In this document: positions 1 through 8,131 of the stretch, in pieces
Numbering within the stretch: the first letter of the stretch is position 1
Layout: each line of letters begins with the position of its first letter
DNA from: an uncultured Phocaeicola sp.
GTDB taxonomy: Bacteria > Bacteroidota > Bacteroidia > Bacteroidales > Bacteroidaceae
Direction: 5' to 3'
NCBI GenBank assembly: GCA_944320815.1
Contig: CALUIZ010000013.1
Location: forward strand, 18,845 to 82,844
DNA: 64,000 bases
Translations under genes and position numbers: made by a program
Notes under the pieces: model-generated
Seen by the model: only the letters and a program-made list of their open reading frames with translations
Databases searched by the model: none
Told to the model about the DNA's origin: nothing

Positions 1-519
1 CAAGAGTCATGGTACGGGACGGCCCAAAACGCCGGAAACGACATGAACTTCTACACGGATTATGAAATCACTTACTACGCGCCGGAAACGGAACCTGTAG
101 GCGACTATGAAAACTATATCCGATGGGAAGACAACAAAGGCGGCCAAGGATATGTCGCCAAGAATATATACCACTCACAGACCTATTATCCGCAATGGAT
201 TACGGAACGTGAACTGAAGTTCAGGGAAAGCCGCCTTCCACAAAACGGCATCGATGAAAGCGGGAAGGGAACCTATTACGTGCTTTATCCGTTTGCCTTC
301 GGCTATGCGGACAATGCCGTGAATTCCGGCGATGAGTCGGCCATCGACATTGACTGGGCCGTGGATGCCGACGGGAACAAGGTTTCGCTTCCGGGAATTG
401 ACCTCATCCGAATCTATACTGGAGTACACCAGCAGAACGGGTGGATAGGCGAATGCTCTACGGAAGTCCTCGGAGTGGAAGACCTTCATCTGTTGGGAGA
501 GGAAATAGCGACAAGGTAA
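1..519 (+). CDS. C-terminal part of a surface protein (PKD-like/BtuH-neighbourhood type), incomplete at the window edge
   Basis: The reading frame is open from base 1, so the gene starts upstream; the ATG at 43 is internal. The visible 172 residues include ITYYAPE, YIRWEDN, HSQTYYPQWI, DIDWAVD and GIDLIRIYTG, then end in STEVLGVEDLHLLGEEIATR. I recognise this as the conserved C-terminal module of Bacteroidales 'cell surface/PKD-like' proteins that sit beside YncE-like propeller lipoproteins and TonB receptors. Function is not established from sequence. The two lipoproteins downstream suggest a shared ligand-capture locus, possibly for corrinoids, but the receptor is outside the window. Confidence 0.75.
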   Translation, partial: QESWYGTAQNAGNDMNFYTDYEITYYAPETEPVGDYENYIRWEDNKGGQGYVAKNIYHSQTYYPQWITERELKFRESRLPQNGIDESGKGTYYVLYPFAFGYADNAVNSGDESAIDIDWAVDADGNKVSLPGIDLIRIYTGVHQQNGWIGECSTEVLGVEDLHLLGEEIATR

Positions 520-640
520 CAGCGACAAAACAACATTAGTGTACAAGCAGGTTCAAAAACAGAAAAGAATCTGCGAGGGAAAGGGACACGCTTTTGGGAA
601 CATTGTCATATTAATATAAACATCTAAAAATCAAAACAAA

Positions 641-2071
641 ATGAAAAAGTTATTCAAAGTTTTGGCTCTTTTTGTAGCCGTCGGCCTGGTTGGCTGTAGT
701 AAGGATGAGGTTCCGAATCCGGATGGAGACGATACCGGACTTTCCGGTGAACCTGCATTCAGTCTGACTGGAGAAACAGACGAAACGCTCTCTCATGTGC
801 TGGTTTCCGGCGAGCAGTACACAGTGGCGTTCCAGGCGGAAAATGTGAATGTCACCGCAAGCGGACTGCCGGAAGGCTGGACAACGACAATTGACGAGGA
901 GGCGGGAAATATCGTTGTTACAGCACCTGCCGAGGGAGAAGGGGAAAGCGATGCGACTCTTCGGGTAACCGCGACGGGAGCGGATGCACAGACCCTTACG
1001 GCAGATGTGGATTTTCACTATGTGGCAACTTTCGATGATCCGGAGGGGACATTCGTATTGAACGAAGGAAACATGACCACAGAGAACGGTTCGCTCATCT
1101 ACATTACTCCGCAAGGCTATGTGGTGAACAACGTATACAGACGGGTGAACGGCACGTATCTGGGAAACGTGACGCAGGACATGTATTTCCACGACGGAAA
1201 GATTTATATCATCTCCCAGAACGGAGACACAAATCCTACAGGTTCTTCGTTTGAGAATGACGGGATGCTTGTGGTGGCGGACGTGCGTACTTTAAAGAAA
1301 ATAAAGGCTTATTCAAAAGAGGACCTTGCCGGACTGGACTGGCCGACTCATATTGCCGTGCCTGATGAACAGCATGTGTATATCCGTGACAACAAGGGAG
1401 TGTGGCGACTGAACATGGACGACACTTCACTGGCTTTTGTGGAAGGCTCTGAAGGCGCGCCGAAGTCACGGTTTGCGGTTGTGAACGGAAAAGTGTACAC
1501 TTATTATAACACTTCATACAATCTACCGGGACTTTATGAAATCAATGAGACCGGCGGCACCAAGTTGTCCCTCACAAAATTCGATGGAATAACAGGCATA
1601 GCTGCATCTTCCGACAATGAACTTTGGATAATGAGTGCGCTTACCTTCGGTGAAAGGTATATCGGAAAATACAATCCGGATGACAAGGTTCTAAAGACGA
1701 ATGTAATCAGTGAAGAAGCCAATGAAGCCTACAACTGCACGTTCGCCGCTCACGGCAACATCATTTATTATGCCAGCGGGACCTCCATCTATCGCGTGAA
1801 CTTCAACCCGGAGAACACAGACAAAGGTCCGCAGGACGAAATGCTTGTCGACCTTTCCAACCTCGATGACAACGCAAGAGAACTCTACAATGGTCTGGGA
1901 GTCCATCCTGTAACGGGACACGTATATGTCAACACAATCAAAGGGGTAGGGAATTTCTTCACGACCAACTCCATCTGGGAGTTTGACTTTGACGCAAATC
2001 CGGACACTCCGGTACACAGGTTTGACAATTATACCCGCTTCCCGGCCGGAGCATTCTTCAACGATAAATGA
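641..2071 (+). CDS. DUF5074/YncE-like beta-propeller surface lipoprotein (BtuG-like)
   Basis: A 476-aa lipoprotein. The signal peptide ends in LVGC (Cys19), followed by SKDE, which resembles the acidic lipoprotein export signal that sends Bacteroides lipoproteins to the cell surface. Residues ~35-125 look like an Ig-like domain. From ~135 the sequence FVLNEGNMTTENGSL begins a YncE/DUF5074-type propeller, with repeated YIISQNG, VYIRDN and LWIMSA strands. Known relatives include BtuG, a cobalamin-binding propeller that sits on BtuB. The same ligand is an inference; other members have unknown ligands. It lies 121 nt after the preceding gene and 27 nt before a second propeller lipoprotein, so one operon is likely. 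Confidence 0.8.
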   Translation: MKKLFKVLALFVAVGLVGCSKDEVPNPDGDDTGLSGEPAFSLTGETDETLSHVLVSGEQYTVAFQAENVNVTASGLPEGWTTTIDEEAGNIVVTAPAEGEGESDATLRVTATGADAQTLTADVDFHYVATFDDPEGTFVLNEGNMTTENGSLIYITPQGYVVNNVYRRVNGTYLGNVTQDMYFHDGKIYIISQNGDTNPTGSSFENDGMLVVADVRTLKKIKAYSKEDLAGLDWPTHIAVPDEQHVYIRDNKGVWRLNMDDTSLAFVEGSEGAPKSRFAVVNGKVYTYYNTSYNLPGLYEINETGGTKLSLTKFDGITGIAASSDNELWIMSALTFGERYIGKYNPDDKVLKTNVISEEANEAYNCTFAAHGNIIYYASGTSIYRVNFNPENTDKGPQDEMLVDLSNLDDNARELYNGLGVHPVTGHVYVNTIKGVGNFFTTNSIWEFDFDANPDTPVHRFDNYTRFPAGAFFNDK

Positions 2072-2098
2072 CAATATAACTAATACATCTCTTGACTT

Positions 2099-3367
2099 AT
2101 GAAAAAGATATACGTCTTATTCTTGACTTGTGCGTTGCTGGTTGCCTGCAACGATGAAAACGTGGAAAACTCCGGTTCTGGAAGCAGCGTTCCGGAAACT
2201 TCCCTCAGCGGTTATGCCGACCCGAACGGAATACTGATACTCAACCAAGGAACCTATACGCTTGAAAATGCCTTCCTCTCCTATCTCGCTCCTGACGGGA
2301 CGATAGAGGCAGACGCTTACAGAAACGCAAACGGAACGGAACTGGGGAATGATGGTGTAGGTCTCTATATGCGCGACGGGAAACTATATATTCTGTGTAA
2401 TGACTGGCGAAAGGTCGAAGGCAAAGAAAACAATGACGGACTTCTGGTCATAGCGAATGCGGAAACTCTGCAGAAAGAGAAATCGTTCAGAAGGGAAAAG
2501 ATGAAGTTCGCCCATCCGATAAACGATGTGCAGGAAGAAGTGGACGAAAGCATGAGAGGCATCGCCGCATTGGACGAACGCAACATATTCATCATAGCGC
2601 AGGGGGTGCTCCGTTTTGACAGTACTACCGGAGAACTGAACCTCATGGAGGGAGCATACGAAATAGGCAATAAGGGATCGGCCAACACCGTGGAATCGAC
2701 AGTCTCTCCGAGAGGCATGCTCACCGCAGGCGATTGTCTGTATGCCGCTGCCGGAGGTTTCTGGTCTTCAACCGCACTCCTTGAATTTGCAAAAGGGAAA
2801 GATGAAGTGAACCGCCGGCTTGAACTGGGGAAAGGGGACCAGATAAGCGGGATGTGTCTTACGGATGACGGAACATTGGTCGTAGGTACATACACCAGAG
2901 GGAAGGATACGGGTTATCTTTACTTCATTGACTTGGAAAGCTGGTCTGTAAAAGAACAGAAAAACATCCCGGCCAACATCTCGGCAGGTTCGGGCGACAC
3001 TTCCGGAATCACGTATCTGAACGGCTGCATTTATTTTACGGGAGCGGAAGAAACAGAGTTCACCTCAGTGCTGAACACCACCGTCAGTCGCTATTCGATT
3101 GCCACGGGGAAAGTGGAAAAAGACGTCATCAACATCAAAGCTGACGCGCCGTCTGCCGAGTATCTGGACTGCTGTCCCGTGGCAGACCCGGCCACCGGCC
3201 GCCTTTACGTGGCGGCATCCGACACGAGAATGGAAGGCCAAGTCCCCAATTCGCACTTGCTGGTTTACGATTGCAGCGGGGAGAAACCCCAATTCATACG
3301 GAGCATACCCAACGTCACTCATTATGTGAACGGCATCTACCCAATGTCAAGATTCTCAAATAATTGA
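2099..3367 (+). CDS. second DUF5074/YncE-like beta-propeller lipoprotein
   Basis: A 422-aa lipoprotein with lipobox LLVAC and Cys17 followed by NDENVE. The propeller starts almost at once (GILILNQGTYTLENAFLSYL, then LYMRDGKLYILCNDW), so it lacks the Ig-like spacer of its upstream paralogue. The two are related but divergent. The 27-nt spacing indicates co-transcription. Role is inferred to be extracellular ligand binding for a TonB-dependent receptor; the ligand cannot be read from sequence. Confidence 0.8.
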   Translation: MKKIYVLFLTCALLVACNDENVENSGSGSSVPETSLSGYADPNGILILNQGTYTLENAFLSYLAPDGTIEADAYRNANGTELGNDGVGLYMRDGKLYILCNDWRKVEGKENNDGLLVIANAETLQKEKSFRREKMKFAHPINDVQEEVDESMRGIAALDERNIFIIAQGVLRFDSTTGELNLMEGAYEIGNKGSANTVESTVSPRGMLTAGDCLYAAAGGFWSSTALLEFAKGKDEVNRRLELGKGDQISGMCLTDDGTLVVGTYTRGKDTGYLYFIDLESWSVKEQKNIPANISAGSGDTSGITYLNGCIYFTGAEETEFTSVLNTTVSRYSIATGKVEKDVINIKADAPSAEYLDCCPVADPATGRLYVAASDTRMEGQVPNSHLLVYDCSGEKPQFIRSIPNVTHYVNGIYPMSRFSNN

Positions 3368-3418
3368 GAATTGTCTGAAATTTTTGCGGAAAAGTGTAGG
3401 AGAAACACTATAAATGTT

Positions 3419-3426
3419 TATATTTG
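3419..3426 (+). promoter_or_regulatory. -7 box upstream of GH51
   Basis: TATATTTG matches the Bacteroidota -7 consensus TAnnTTTG and lies 29 nt before the GH51 start. A -33 TTTG at consensus spacing is not seen (the nearest TTTG is 32 nt away), so this is a partial match. Confidence 0.45.
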
Positions 3427-3454
3427 CCATTGATAACTCATTAACAACATTACC

Positions 3455-5434
3455 ATGAACAAACACTTAGCCTTTCTCTCAGCACTGGCCATCACAGCAG
3501 GGCTGAATCTGAATGCCCAGAACGTCAACCAGCTGACGGTGCAGACAAACAAAATCGGCGCGGAAATCCAACCTACCATGTATGGACATTTTTTCGAAGA
3601 CATCAATTTCGGTGCTGACGGAGGACTGTATGCAGAACTCGTCAAGAACCGTTCGTTTGAATTCCCTCAGAACCTGATGGGATGGGACACCTTCGGAAAC
3701 GTCACTCTGCAGAATGACGGGCCGTTTGAGCGCAACCCCCATTATGTACGTCTGGGGAACCCCGGACATGCGCACAAGCGTACGGGAATCGAGAACGAAG
3801 GTTTCTTCGGCATCGGAATCAAAGCTGACGAACCTTACCGCTTCAGCGTATGGGCCCGCGGAGAGAACCAGAAAATCAGAGTGGAACTGATAGACAATGC
3901 ATCTATGGGAGAGACTCAGGTTATTACTTCAAAAGACCTGACCGTCAACTCGAAAGAATGGAAAAAGTATGAGGTAATACTCACTCCGAAAGCTACTTTT
4001 GCCAAAGCTCATCTCCGTATCTTCCTGGCTTCATCTGGAACCGTGGATTTGGAACACGTTTCGCTGTTCCCGGTCAATACATGGAAAAACCGCGAAAACG
4101 GCTTGCGTAAAGACCTGGTGCAGGCGCTGCTCGACACGAAGCCGGGCATTTTCCGCTTCCCCGGAGGATGTATCGTGGAAGGAACGGACATTGAAGACCG
4201 CTACCAGTGGAAAAATTCGGTAGGTCCTGTAGAAAACCGTCCCTTGAACTCCAACCGTTGGGAATATACTTTCCCGCACCGTTTCTATCCCGACTATCAC
4301 CAGACATACGGAATGGGATTCTTCGAACTCTTCCAACTGGCTGAAGACTTGGGAGCGGAGCCGTTGCCTGTGGTCAATTGCGGTCTTGCATGCCAATACC
4401 AGAACAATACACCCGACGCACATGTCAAAGTGGAAGATTTGGGCAGCTATATACAGGATGCACTTGACCTGATTGAATTCGCCAACGGAAGCACTGACAC
4501 CGAATGGGGAAAACTCCGTGCGGACATGGGGCATCCGGAACCGTTCAACCTGAAGTTCATCGGTGTAGGAAACGAGCAATGGGGACCTGAATATCCGGAA
4601 CGCCTGAAACTGTTCGTTGAGGCTATCCGTAAGGCATATCCGGACATCAAGATTATCGGCTCATCCGGACCGAACTCGGAAGGAAAGGATTTTGATTATC
4701 TTTGGCCGGAAATGAGAAAGCTGAAGGTGGATCTGGTGGATGAACACTTCTACCGCCCGGAAGACTGGTTCCTGAAGTCAGGAAGCCGCTATGACAATTA
4801 CGACCGGAAGGGCCCGAAGGTATTCGCGGGAGAATATGCCTGTCACGGAAAAGGAAAGAAATGGAATCATTTCCATGCCTCATTGCTGGAAGCCGCTTTC
4901 CTTACGGGAGTGGAACGCAATGCCGATGTGGTTCACATGGCGACTTATGCTCCGCTGCTGGCCCACGTGGAAGGATGGCAGTGGCGCCCGGACTTGATCT
5001 GGTTCGACAATCTCCGTTCGGTACGCACATGCAGCTGGTATGTACAGTCCATCTACGGACACAACCGGGGCACGAATGTGGTTCCTCTGACAATGGACAA
5101 GAAACCGGTGAGCGGACAGGAAGGACAGAACGGGCTCTTCGCCAGTGCTGTATGGGATGAACCGACCCAGACATATATCGTGAAGGTAGTCAACACTTCC
5201 GACAAAGTACAGAAGCTGAATCTGGAATTCGCCGGACTGAAAAAATCGTTCCAACTGACCGACGGCAAATGCACCACGCTTCATTGCGACAACCCGGAGG
5301 CAGAAAACACACTGGACGAACCGAACAGGATTGTTCCGAAAGAAACTTCCGTCAGCATTGAGGGGAACGCACTGGATACGGAAATCGGCCCGATGACGTT
5401 CGCTATGTACAAGTTCGTAAAGTCAAAGAAATAA
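3455..5434 (+). CDS. secreted alpha-L-arabinofuranosidase, GH51
   Basis: A 659-aa enzyme that removes alpha-L-arabinofuranosyl residues from arabinan or arabinoxylan side chains, probably in the periplasm. A signal peptide ends near LNLNAQ. An N-terminal carbohydrate-binding-like jelly roll occupies roughly residues 80-210, followed by the (beta/alpha)8 domain with FRFPGGC and a C-terminal beta domain. The GH51 acid/base is E374 in GNEQWG and the nucleophile is E460 in FAGEYAC. Length is normal for the Bacteroides type. It has its own -7 box and a strong hairpin after the stop, so it is probably monocistronic. No SusC/D pair is adjacent. Confidence 0.93.
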   Translation: MNKHLAFLSALAITAGLNLNAQNVNQLTVQTNKIGAEIQPTMYGHFFEDINFGADGGLYAELVKNRSFEFPQNLMGWDTFGNVTLQNDGPFERNPHYVRLGNPGHAHKRTGIENEGFFGIGIKADEPYRFSVWARGENQKIRVELIDNASMGETQVITSKDLTVNSKEWKKYEVILTPKATFAKAHLRIFLASSGTVDLEHVSLFPVNTWKNRENGLRKDLVQALLDTKPGIFRFPGGCIVEGTDIEDRYQWKNSVGPVENRPLNSNRWEYTFPHRFYPDYHQTYGMGFFELFQLAEDLGAEPLPVVNCGLACQYQNNTPDAHVKVEDLGSYIQDALDLIEFANGSTDTEWGKLRADMGHPEPFNLKFIGVGNEQWGPEYPERLKLFVEAIRKAYPDIKIIGSSGPNSEGKDFDYLWPEMRKLKVDLVDEHFYRPEDWFLKSGSRYDNYDRKGPKVFAGEYACHGKGKKWNHFHASLLEAAFLTGVERNADVVHMATYAPLLAHVEGWQWRPDLIWFDNLRSVRTCSWYVQSIYGHNRGTNVVPLTMDKKPVSGQEGQNGLFASAVWDEPTQTYIVKVVNTSDKVQKLNLEFAGLKKSFQLTDGKCTTLHCDNPEAENTLDEPNRIVPKETSVSIEGNALDTEIGPMTFAMYKFVKSKK

Positions 5435-5452
5435 TCCTACAAGACACAGGAA

Positions 5453-5502
5453 ATGGACAAAATCCGCCGCCGTGACAAACACGGACGGCGGATTTTGTCC
5501 AT
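5453..5502. terminator. long hairpin after GH51
   Basis: Inverted repeat with arms of about 21 nt (TGGACAAAATCCGCCG and its complement, one bulge) around a short loop. It has no long T-run on either strand but sits between the GH51 stop and the end of a small ORF on the other strand, so it may serve both. Confidence 0.7.
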
Positions 5503-5524
5503 TTTATACACTCAAACATTCCGT

Positions 5525-5644
5525 CTACCATTCTCCATACGTGCAAAGGCGATATCCCAGAAACAAAAGATAGCCGCACGAAAGAAGCAACATCGTCGCG
5601 ACAATCCCCCAAGCTTTCCATCTGTCATTTGAACCAGTCTGCAT
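5525..5644 (-). CDS. possible 39-aa single-pass membrane protein
   Basis: Reads on the minus strand from ATG at 5644 to TAG at 5525. The peptide starts MQTGSNDRWKAWG and has a hydrophobic stretch (IVATMLLLSCGYLLFLG) with charged flanks, as expected for a one-span small membrane protein. An AAGGGA motif lies about 8 nt before the ATG, and the 5453-5502 hairpin follows the stop. The upstream AAACTTTG is only a weak -7 match. I do not recognise a family; it could be a chance ORF. Confidence 0.4.
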   Translation of the reverse strand: MQTGSNDRWKAWGIVATMLLLSCGYLLFLGYRLCTYGEW

Positions 5645-5811
5645 TTTCAGTCCCTTTTTTATTGAGACATCAAAGTTTGCCTTTTCATATGACAAAACGA
5701 TGAAAAACAGATGACTTGTACATGAAAATCTCTCCTTTCCTGAAAATCCCTTAACACCGAATGAGAGACTATTAATTCATGTTATAAAACATAATTTTCC
5801 CATGAAAACGC

Positions 5812-5841
5812 TTGCAGATAACCGGAAAGTCCGTATCTTTG
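5812..5841 (+). promoter_or_regulatory. promoter of small RNA copy 1
   Basis: TTG at 5812-5814, a 19-nt spacer and TATCTTTG at 5834-5841: a full match to the Bacteroidota -33/-7 promoter. The 10 bases before the -7 box (ACCGGAAAGT) are also conserved in the second copy. Confidence 0.75.
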
Positions 5842-5845
5842 CAAC

Positions 5846-5910
5846 GTGTTTTTCATAGTATTAGATTTTAAGGTTAACAAAGGTTGGAGTACAGCGGTAC
5901 TCCTTTTTTT
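5846..5910 (+). ncRNA. ~65-nt small RNA, copy 1 of a duplicated family
   Basis: Downstream of the promoter is a non-coding stretch (GTTTTTCATAGTATTAG..., then AAGGTTAACAAAGGTTGG) ending in a perfect terminator hairpin GGAGTAC-AGCG-GTACTCC at 5886-5903 with seven T's. The whole unit recurs nearly base for base in reverse orientation at 61161-61237, with differences only around the -7 box, while flanks are unrelated. Promoter, conserved body and terminator together indicate a stand-alone sRNA. Multicopy sRNA families occur in Bacteroides; I cannot confirm membership in a named one. Confidence 0.7.
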
Positions 5911-5921
5911 ATGTCCGCACG

Positions 5922-6260
5922 TCATTTCGTCTGAGTATAGCCGTCCGCTTTCAGCAAATCAATGACCCGCTGTTTCAATTCTCCCTGAATCAGAATCTCC
6001 CCGTCCTTCACGGAACCTCCCACGCCGCATTTCGTCTTCAGCAATCGCCCCAGTTCCTTCAGGTCGTCTTCCCGGCCTGTGAATCCGGATACAACAGTCA
6101 CCGTCTTTCCTCCACGCCCCTTCTTTTCGATATTCACGCGCAGCTTCTGCCTGTCCTTTTCAGGAGTTGCCTCCTCTTCCTCCGCCCCGTCGTCATAGCG
6201 GAAATCGGGGTTGGTCGAATACACGATGTTCAGGCGGTCTTTCCAGTCATTCTTCTTCAT
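5922..6260 (-). CDS. SUI1/eIF1-family translation factor (YciH-like)
   Basis: A 112-aa protein whose C-terminal two thirds match the SUI1 fold: KKGRGGKTVTVVSGF, then LKTKCGVGGSVKDGEILIQG and QRVIDLLKADGY. Bacterial YciH is thought to influence start-codon selection by IF3-like action. The N-terminus is acidic (DDGAEEEEA). TACCTTTG read on the minus strand at 6283-6290 is a -7 box for this gene, placed divergently from rex. Confidence 0.9.
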   Translation of the reverse strand: MKKNDWKDRLNIVYSTNPDFRYDDGAEEEEATPEKDRQKLRVNIEKKGRGGKTVTVVSGFTGREDDLKELGRLLKTKCGVGGSVKDGEILIQGELKQRVIDLLKADGYTQTK

Positions 6261-6334
6261 GTCAAAATATCTTTAAATGCTCAAAGGTAAGAACATTTTT
6301 TATTATTCCCTTTATTCGTTTGCGGATAAAAGCG

Positions 6335-6342
6335 TATTTTTG
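6335..6342 (+). promoter_or_regulatory. -7 box of the rex operon
   Basis: TATTTTTG, 29 nt before the rex start, with a T-rich -33 region about 20 nt upstream (TTTA). Rex is often autoregulated, but I see no clear Rex operator here. Confidence 0.5.
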
Positions 6343-6371
6343 CAATGATGAACTGTTATTGAATAAACGAT

Positions 6372-7031
6372 ATGCTGATGGCAGAACGGATGCATAAGAA
6401 TATGGACAAAATACCTGAGCCGACCCTGCGCAGACTCCCGTGGTATCTTTCAAGCGCAAAGCTGATGAAAGAGAAGGGAGAAACGTATGTGTCGTCTACC
6501 CAGATTTCGCGCCAGATCAATATCGACGCTTCGCAGATAGCCAAAGACTTGTCGTATGTGAACATTTCCGGACGGACGAGAGTGGGATATGAAATCGACC
6601 GTCTGGTGGACGTGCTGGAGGATTTTCTCGGCTTTACCAACATGCATCGGGCTTATCTCTTCGGTGTGGGAAGCCTGGGCGGTGCCTTGCTCCGCGACTC
6701 CGGTCTGGCGCATTTCGGGCTGGAGATAGTGGGAGCCTTCGACATCAATCCGAGACTGGTGGGAACGGCAATCAATGGCATCCCCATCTACCACACGGAT
6801 GATTTTGAGCGACACATTAAAACCGACGGAGTGAAAATCGGCGTACTGACCGTACCCATCAACATCGCGCAGGAAATAACCGACAAGATGACGGAGGGCG
6901 GAATCAAGGCGGTGTGGAACTTCACTCCGTTCCGTATCCGTGTGTCCGAAGGAATCGTCGTGCAGAACACCTCACTCTACGCTCATCTGGCCGTCATGTT
7001 TAACCGTTTGAATGAACTCGTAAAGAAATAA
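6372..7031 (+). CDS. rex: redox-sensing transcriptional repressor Rex
   Basis: A 219-aa NADH/NAD+-responsive repressor. Residues ~10-85 form the winged helix (PEPTLRRLPWYLSSAKLM, then SRQINIDASQIAKDLSY). The Rossmann motif GVGSLGGALL follows near residue 97, then AFDINP and the C-terminal domain-swapped helix. Rex normally represses fermentation and respiratory genes when NADH is low. Here it leads a tight operon (4-nt gap, then an ATGA overlap, then a 3-nt gap) with FAH, ispF and a glycosyltransferase. A start at the second Met (6378) is also possible. Confidence 0.93.
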   Translation: MLMAERMHKNMDKIPEPTLRRLPWYLSSAKLMKEKGETYVSSTQISRQINIDASQIAKDLSYVNISGRTRVGYEIDRLVDVLEDFLGFTNMHRAYLFGVGSLGGALLRDSGLAHFGLEIVGAFDINPRLVGTAINGIPIYHTDDFERHIKTDGVKIGVLTVPINIAQEITDKMTEGGIKAVWNFTPFRIRVSEGIVVQNTSLYAHLAVMFNRLNELVKK

Positions 7032-7034
7032 CCC

Positions 7035-7652
7035 ATGAAGATTATAGCCGTAGGCATGAACCACCGGCCGCATTGCGAAGAATTGCATGCCGGAGAACCC
7101 GTACCGGAAGAACCGGTGATTTTTATGAAACCCGATTCGGCCATACTGAAAGACGGGAAACCGTTCTTCATACCCGACTTCTGCAGGCAGGTGGATTACG
7201 AGACGGAACTGGTGGTACGCATCAGTCGTCTGGGAAAGAACATCGCGGAACGTTTCGCGCACCGCTATTATGATGCCGTAACCGTAGGCATAGACTTTAC
7301 CGCACGCGACCTCCAGCGGAAATTCCGTGCGGAAGGCAGGCCGTGGGAACTCTGCAAAGGATTCGACAATTCGGCAGCCATCGGCGACTGGATTCCTGTG
7401 GAACGTTTTGCAGACATCCAGAACATCCGTTTCCATCTGGACATCGACGGCAAAACGGTGCAACAGGGAAACACATGCGACATGATTTTCAATGTAGACC
7501 GGATCATTGCTTATGTGAGCCAGTTCTGCACTCTGAAGATAGGTGACTTGCTCTATACGGGAACCCCCGCCGGAGTAGGCCCCGTGCAGATAGGCAATCA
7601 TCTGGAAGGTTATCTGGAAGAGAATAAAGTACTTGAATTCAATATACGATGA
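7035..7652 (+). CDS. fumarylacetoacetate hydrolase-family protein
   Basis: A 205-aa single-domain FAH protein. Motifs DYETELVVRI, VTVGIDFTARDLQ, KGFDNSAAIG and YTGTPAGVGPV define the metal- and substrate-binding fold shared by acylpyruvases and oxaloacetate decarboxylases. Substrate cannot be assigned. It starts 4 nt after rex and overlaps ispF by 4 nt (ATGA), so translation is probably coupled. Confidence 0.9.
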   Translation: MKIIAVGMNHRPHCEELHAGEPVPEEPVIFMKPDSAILKDGKPFFIPDFCRQVDYETELVVRISRLGKNIAERFAHRYYDAVTVGIDFTARDLQRKFRAEGRPWELCKGFDNSAAIGDWIPVERFADIQNIRFHLDIDGKTVQQGNTCDMIFNVDRIIAYVSQFCTLKIGDLLYTGTPAGVGPVQIGNHLEGYLEENKVLEFNIR

Positions 7653-8128
7653 AGATAAGAGTAGGATTCGGTTTTGATGTCCATCGGCTGGTGCCTGGAC
7701 GCGAGCTGTGGCTGGGAGGTATCAGACTGGAACATGAGATGGGGCTTCTGGGACATTCAGACGCCGACGTGCTGATACATGCCATCTGCGACGCATTGCT
7801 GGGTGCCGCCAACATGCGCGACATCGGGTATCATTTCCCCGACAACTCTTCGGAGTTCGAGAATATAGACAGCAAAATACTTCTGAAGAAAACCGTCGGC
7901 CTGATAGCCCGGAAAGGGTATCGGGTGGGAAACATTGACGCGACGGTATGTGCCGAACGCCCCAAACTGAAGGCGCATATCCCCCTGATGCAGGAAACGC
8001 TTGCCGGAGTGATGGGCGTGGATATGGACGACGTTTCCATCAAGGCCACCACGACCGAGAAGCTTGGCTTTACCGGACGCGAAGAAGGAATCTCCGCCTA
8101 TGCCACGGTATTGATTGAAAAAGACTGA
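7649..8128 (+). CDS. ispF: 2-C-methyl-D-erythritol 2,4-cyclodiphosphate synthase
   Basis: A 159-aa enzyme of the MEP isoprenoid pathway that cyclises CDP-ME 2-phosphate. The metal ligands are visible as D10 and H12 (GFDVHRL) and H44 (LLGHSDADVLIHA). KATTTEKLGFTGREEGI is the family's C-terminal signature. It is full length. The overlap with the preceding FAH gene places an essential isoprenoid gene under the rex promoter. Confidence 0.96.
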   Translation: MKIRVGFGFDVHRLVPGRELWLGGIRLEHEMGLLGHSDADVLIHAICDALLGAANMRDIGYHFPDNSSEFENIDSKILLKKTVGLIARKGYRVGNIDATVCAERPKLKAHIPLMQETLAGVMGVDMDDVSIKATTTEKLGFTGREEGISAYATVLIEKD

Positions 8129-8131
8129 AAA

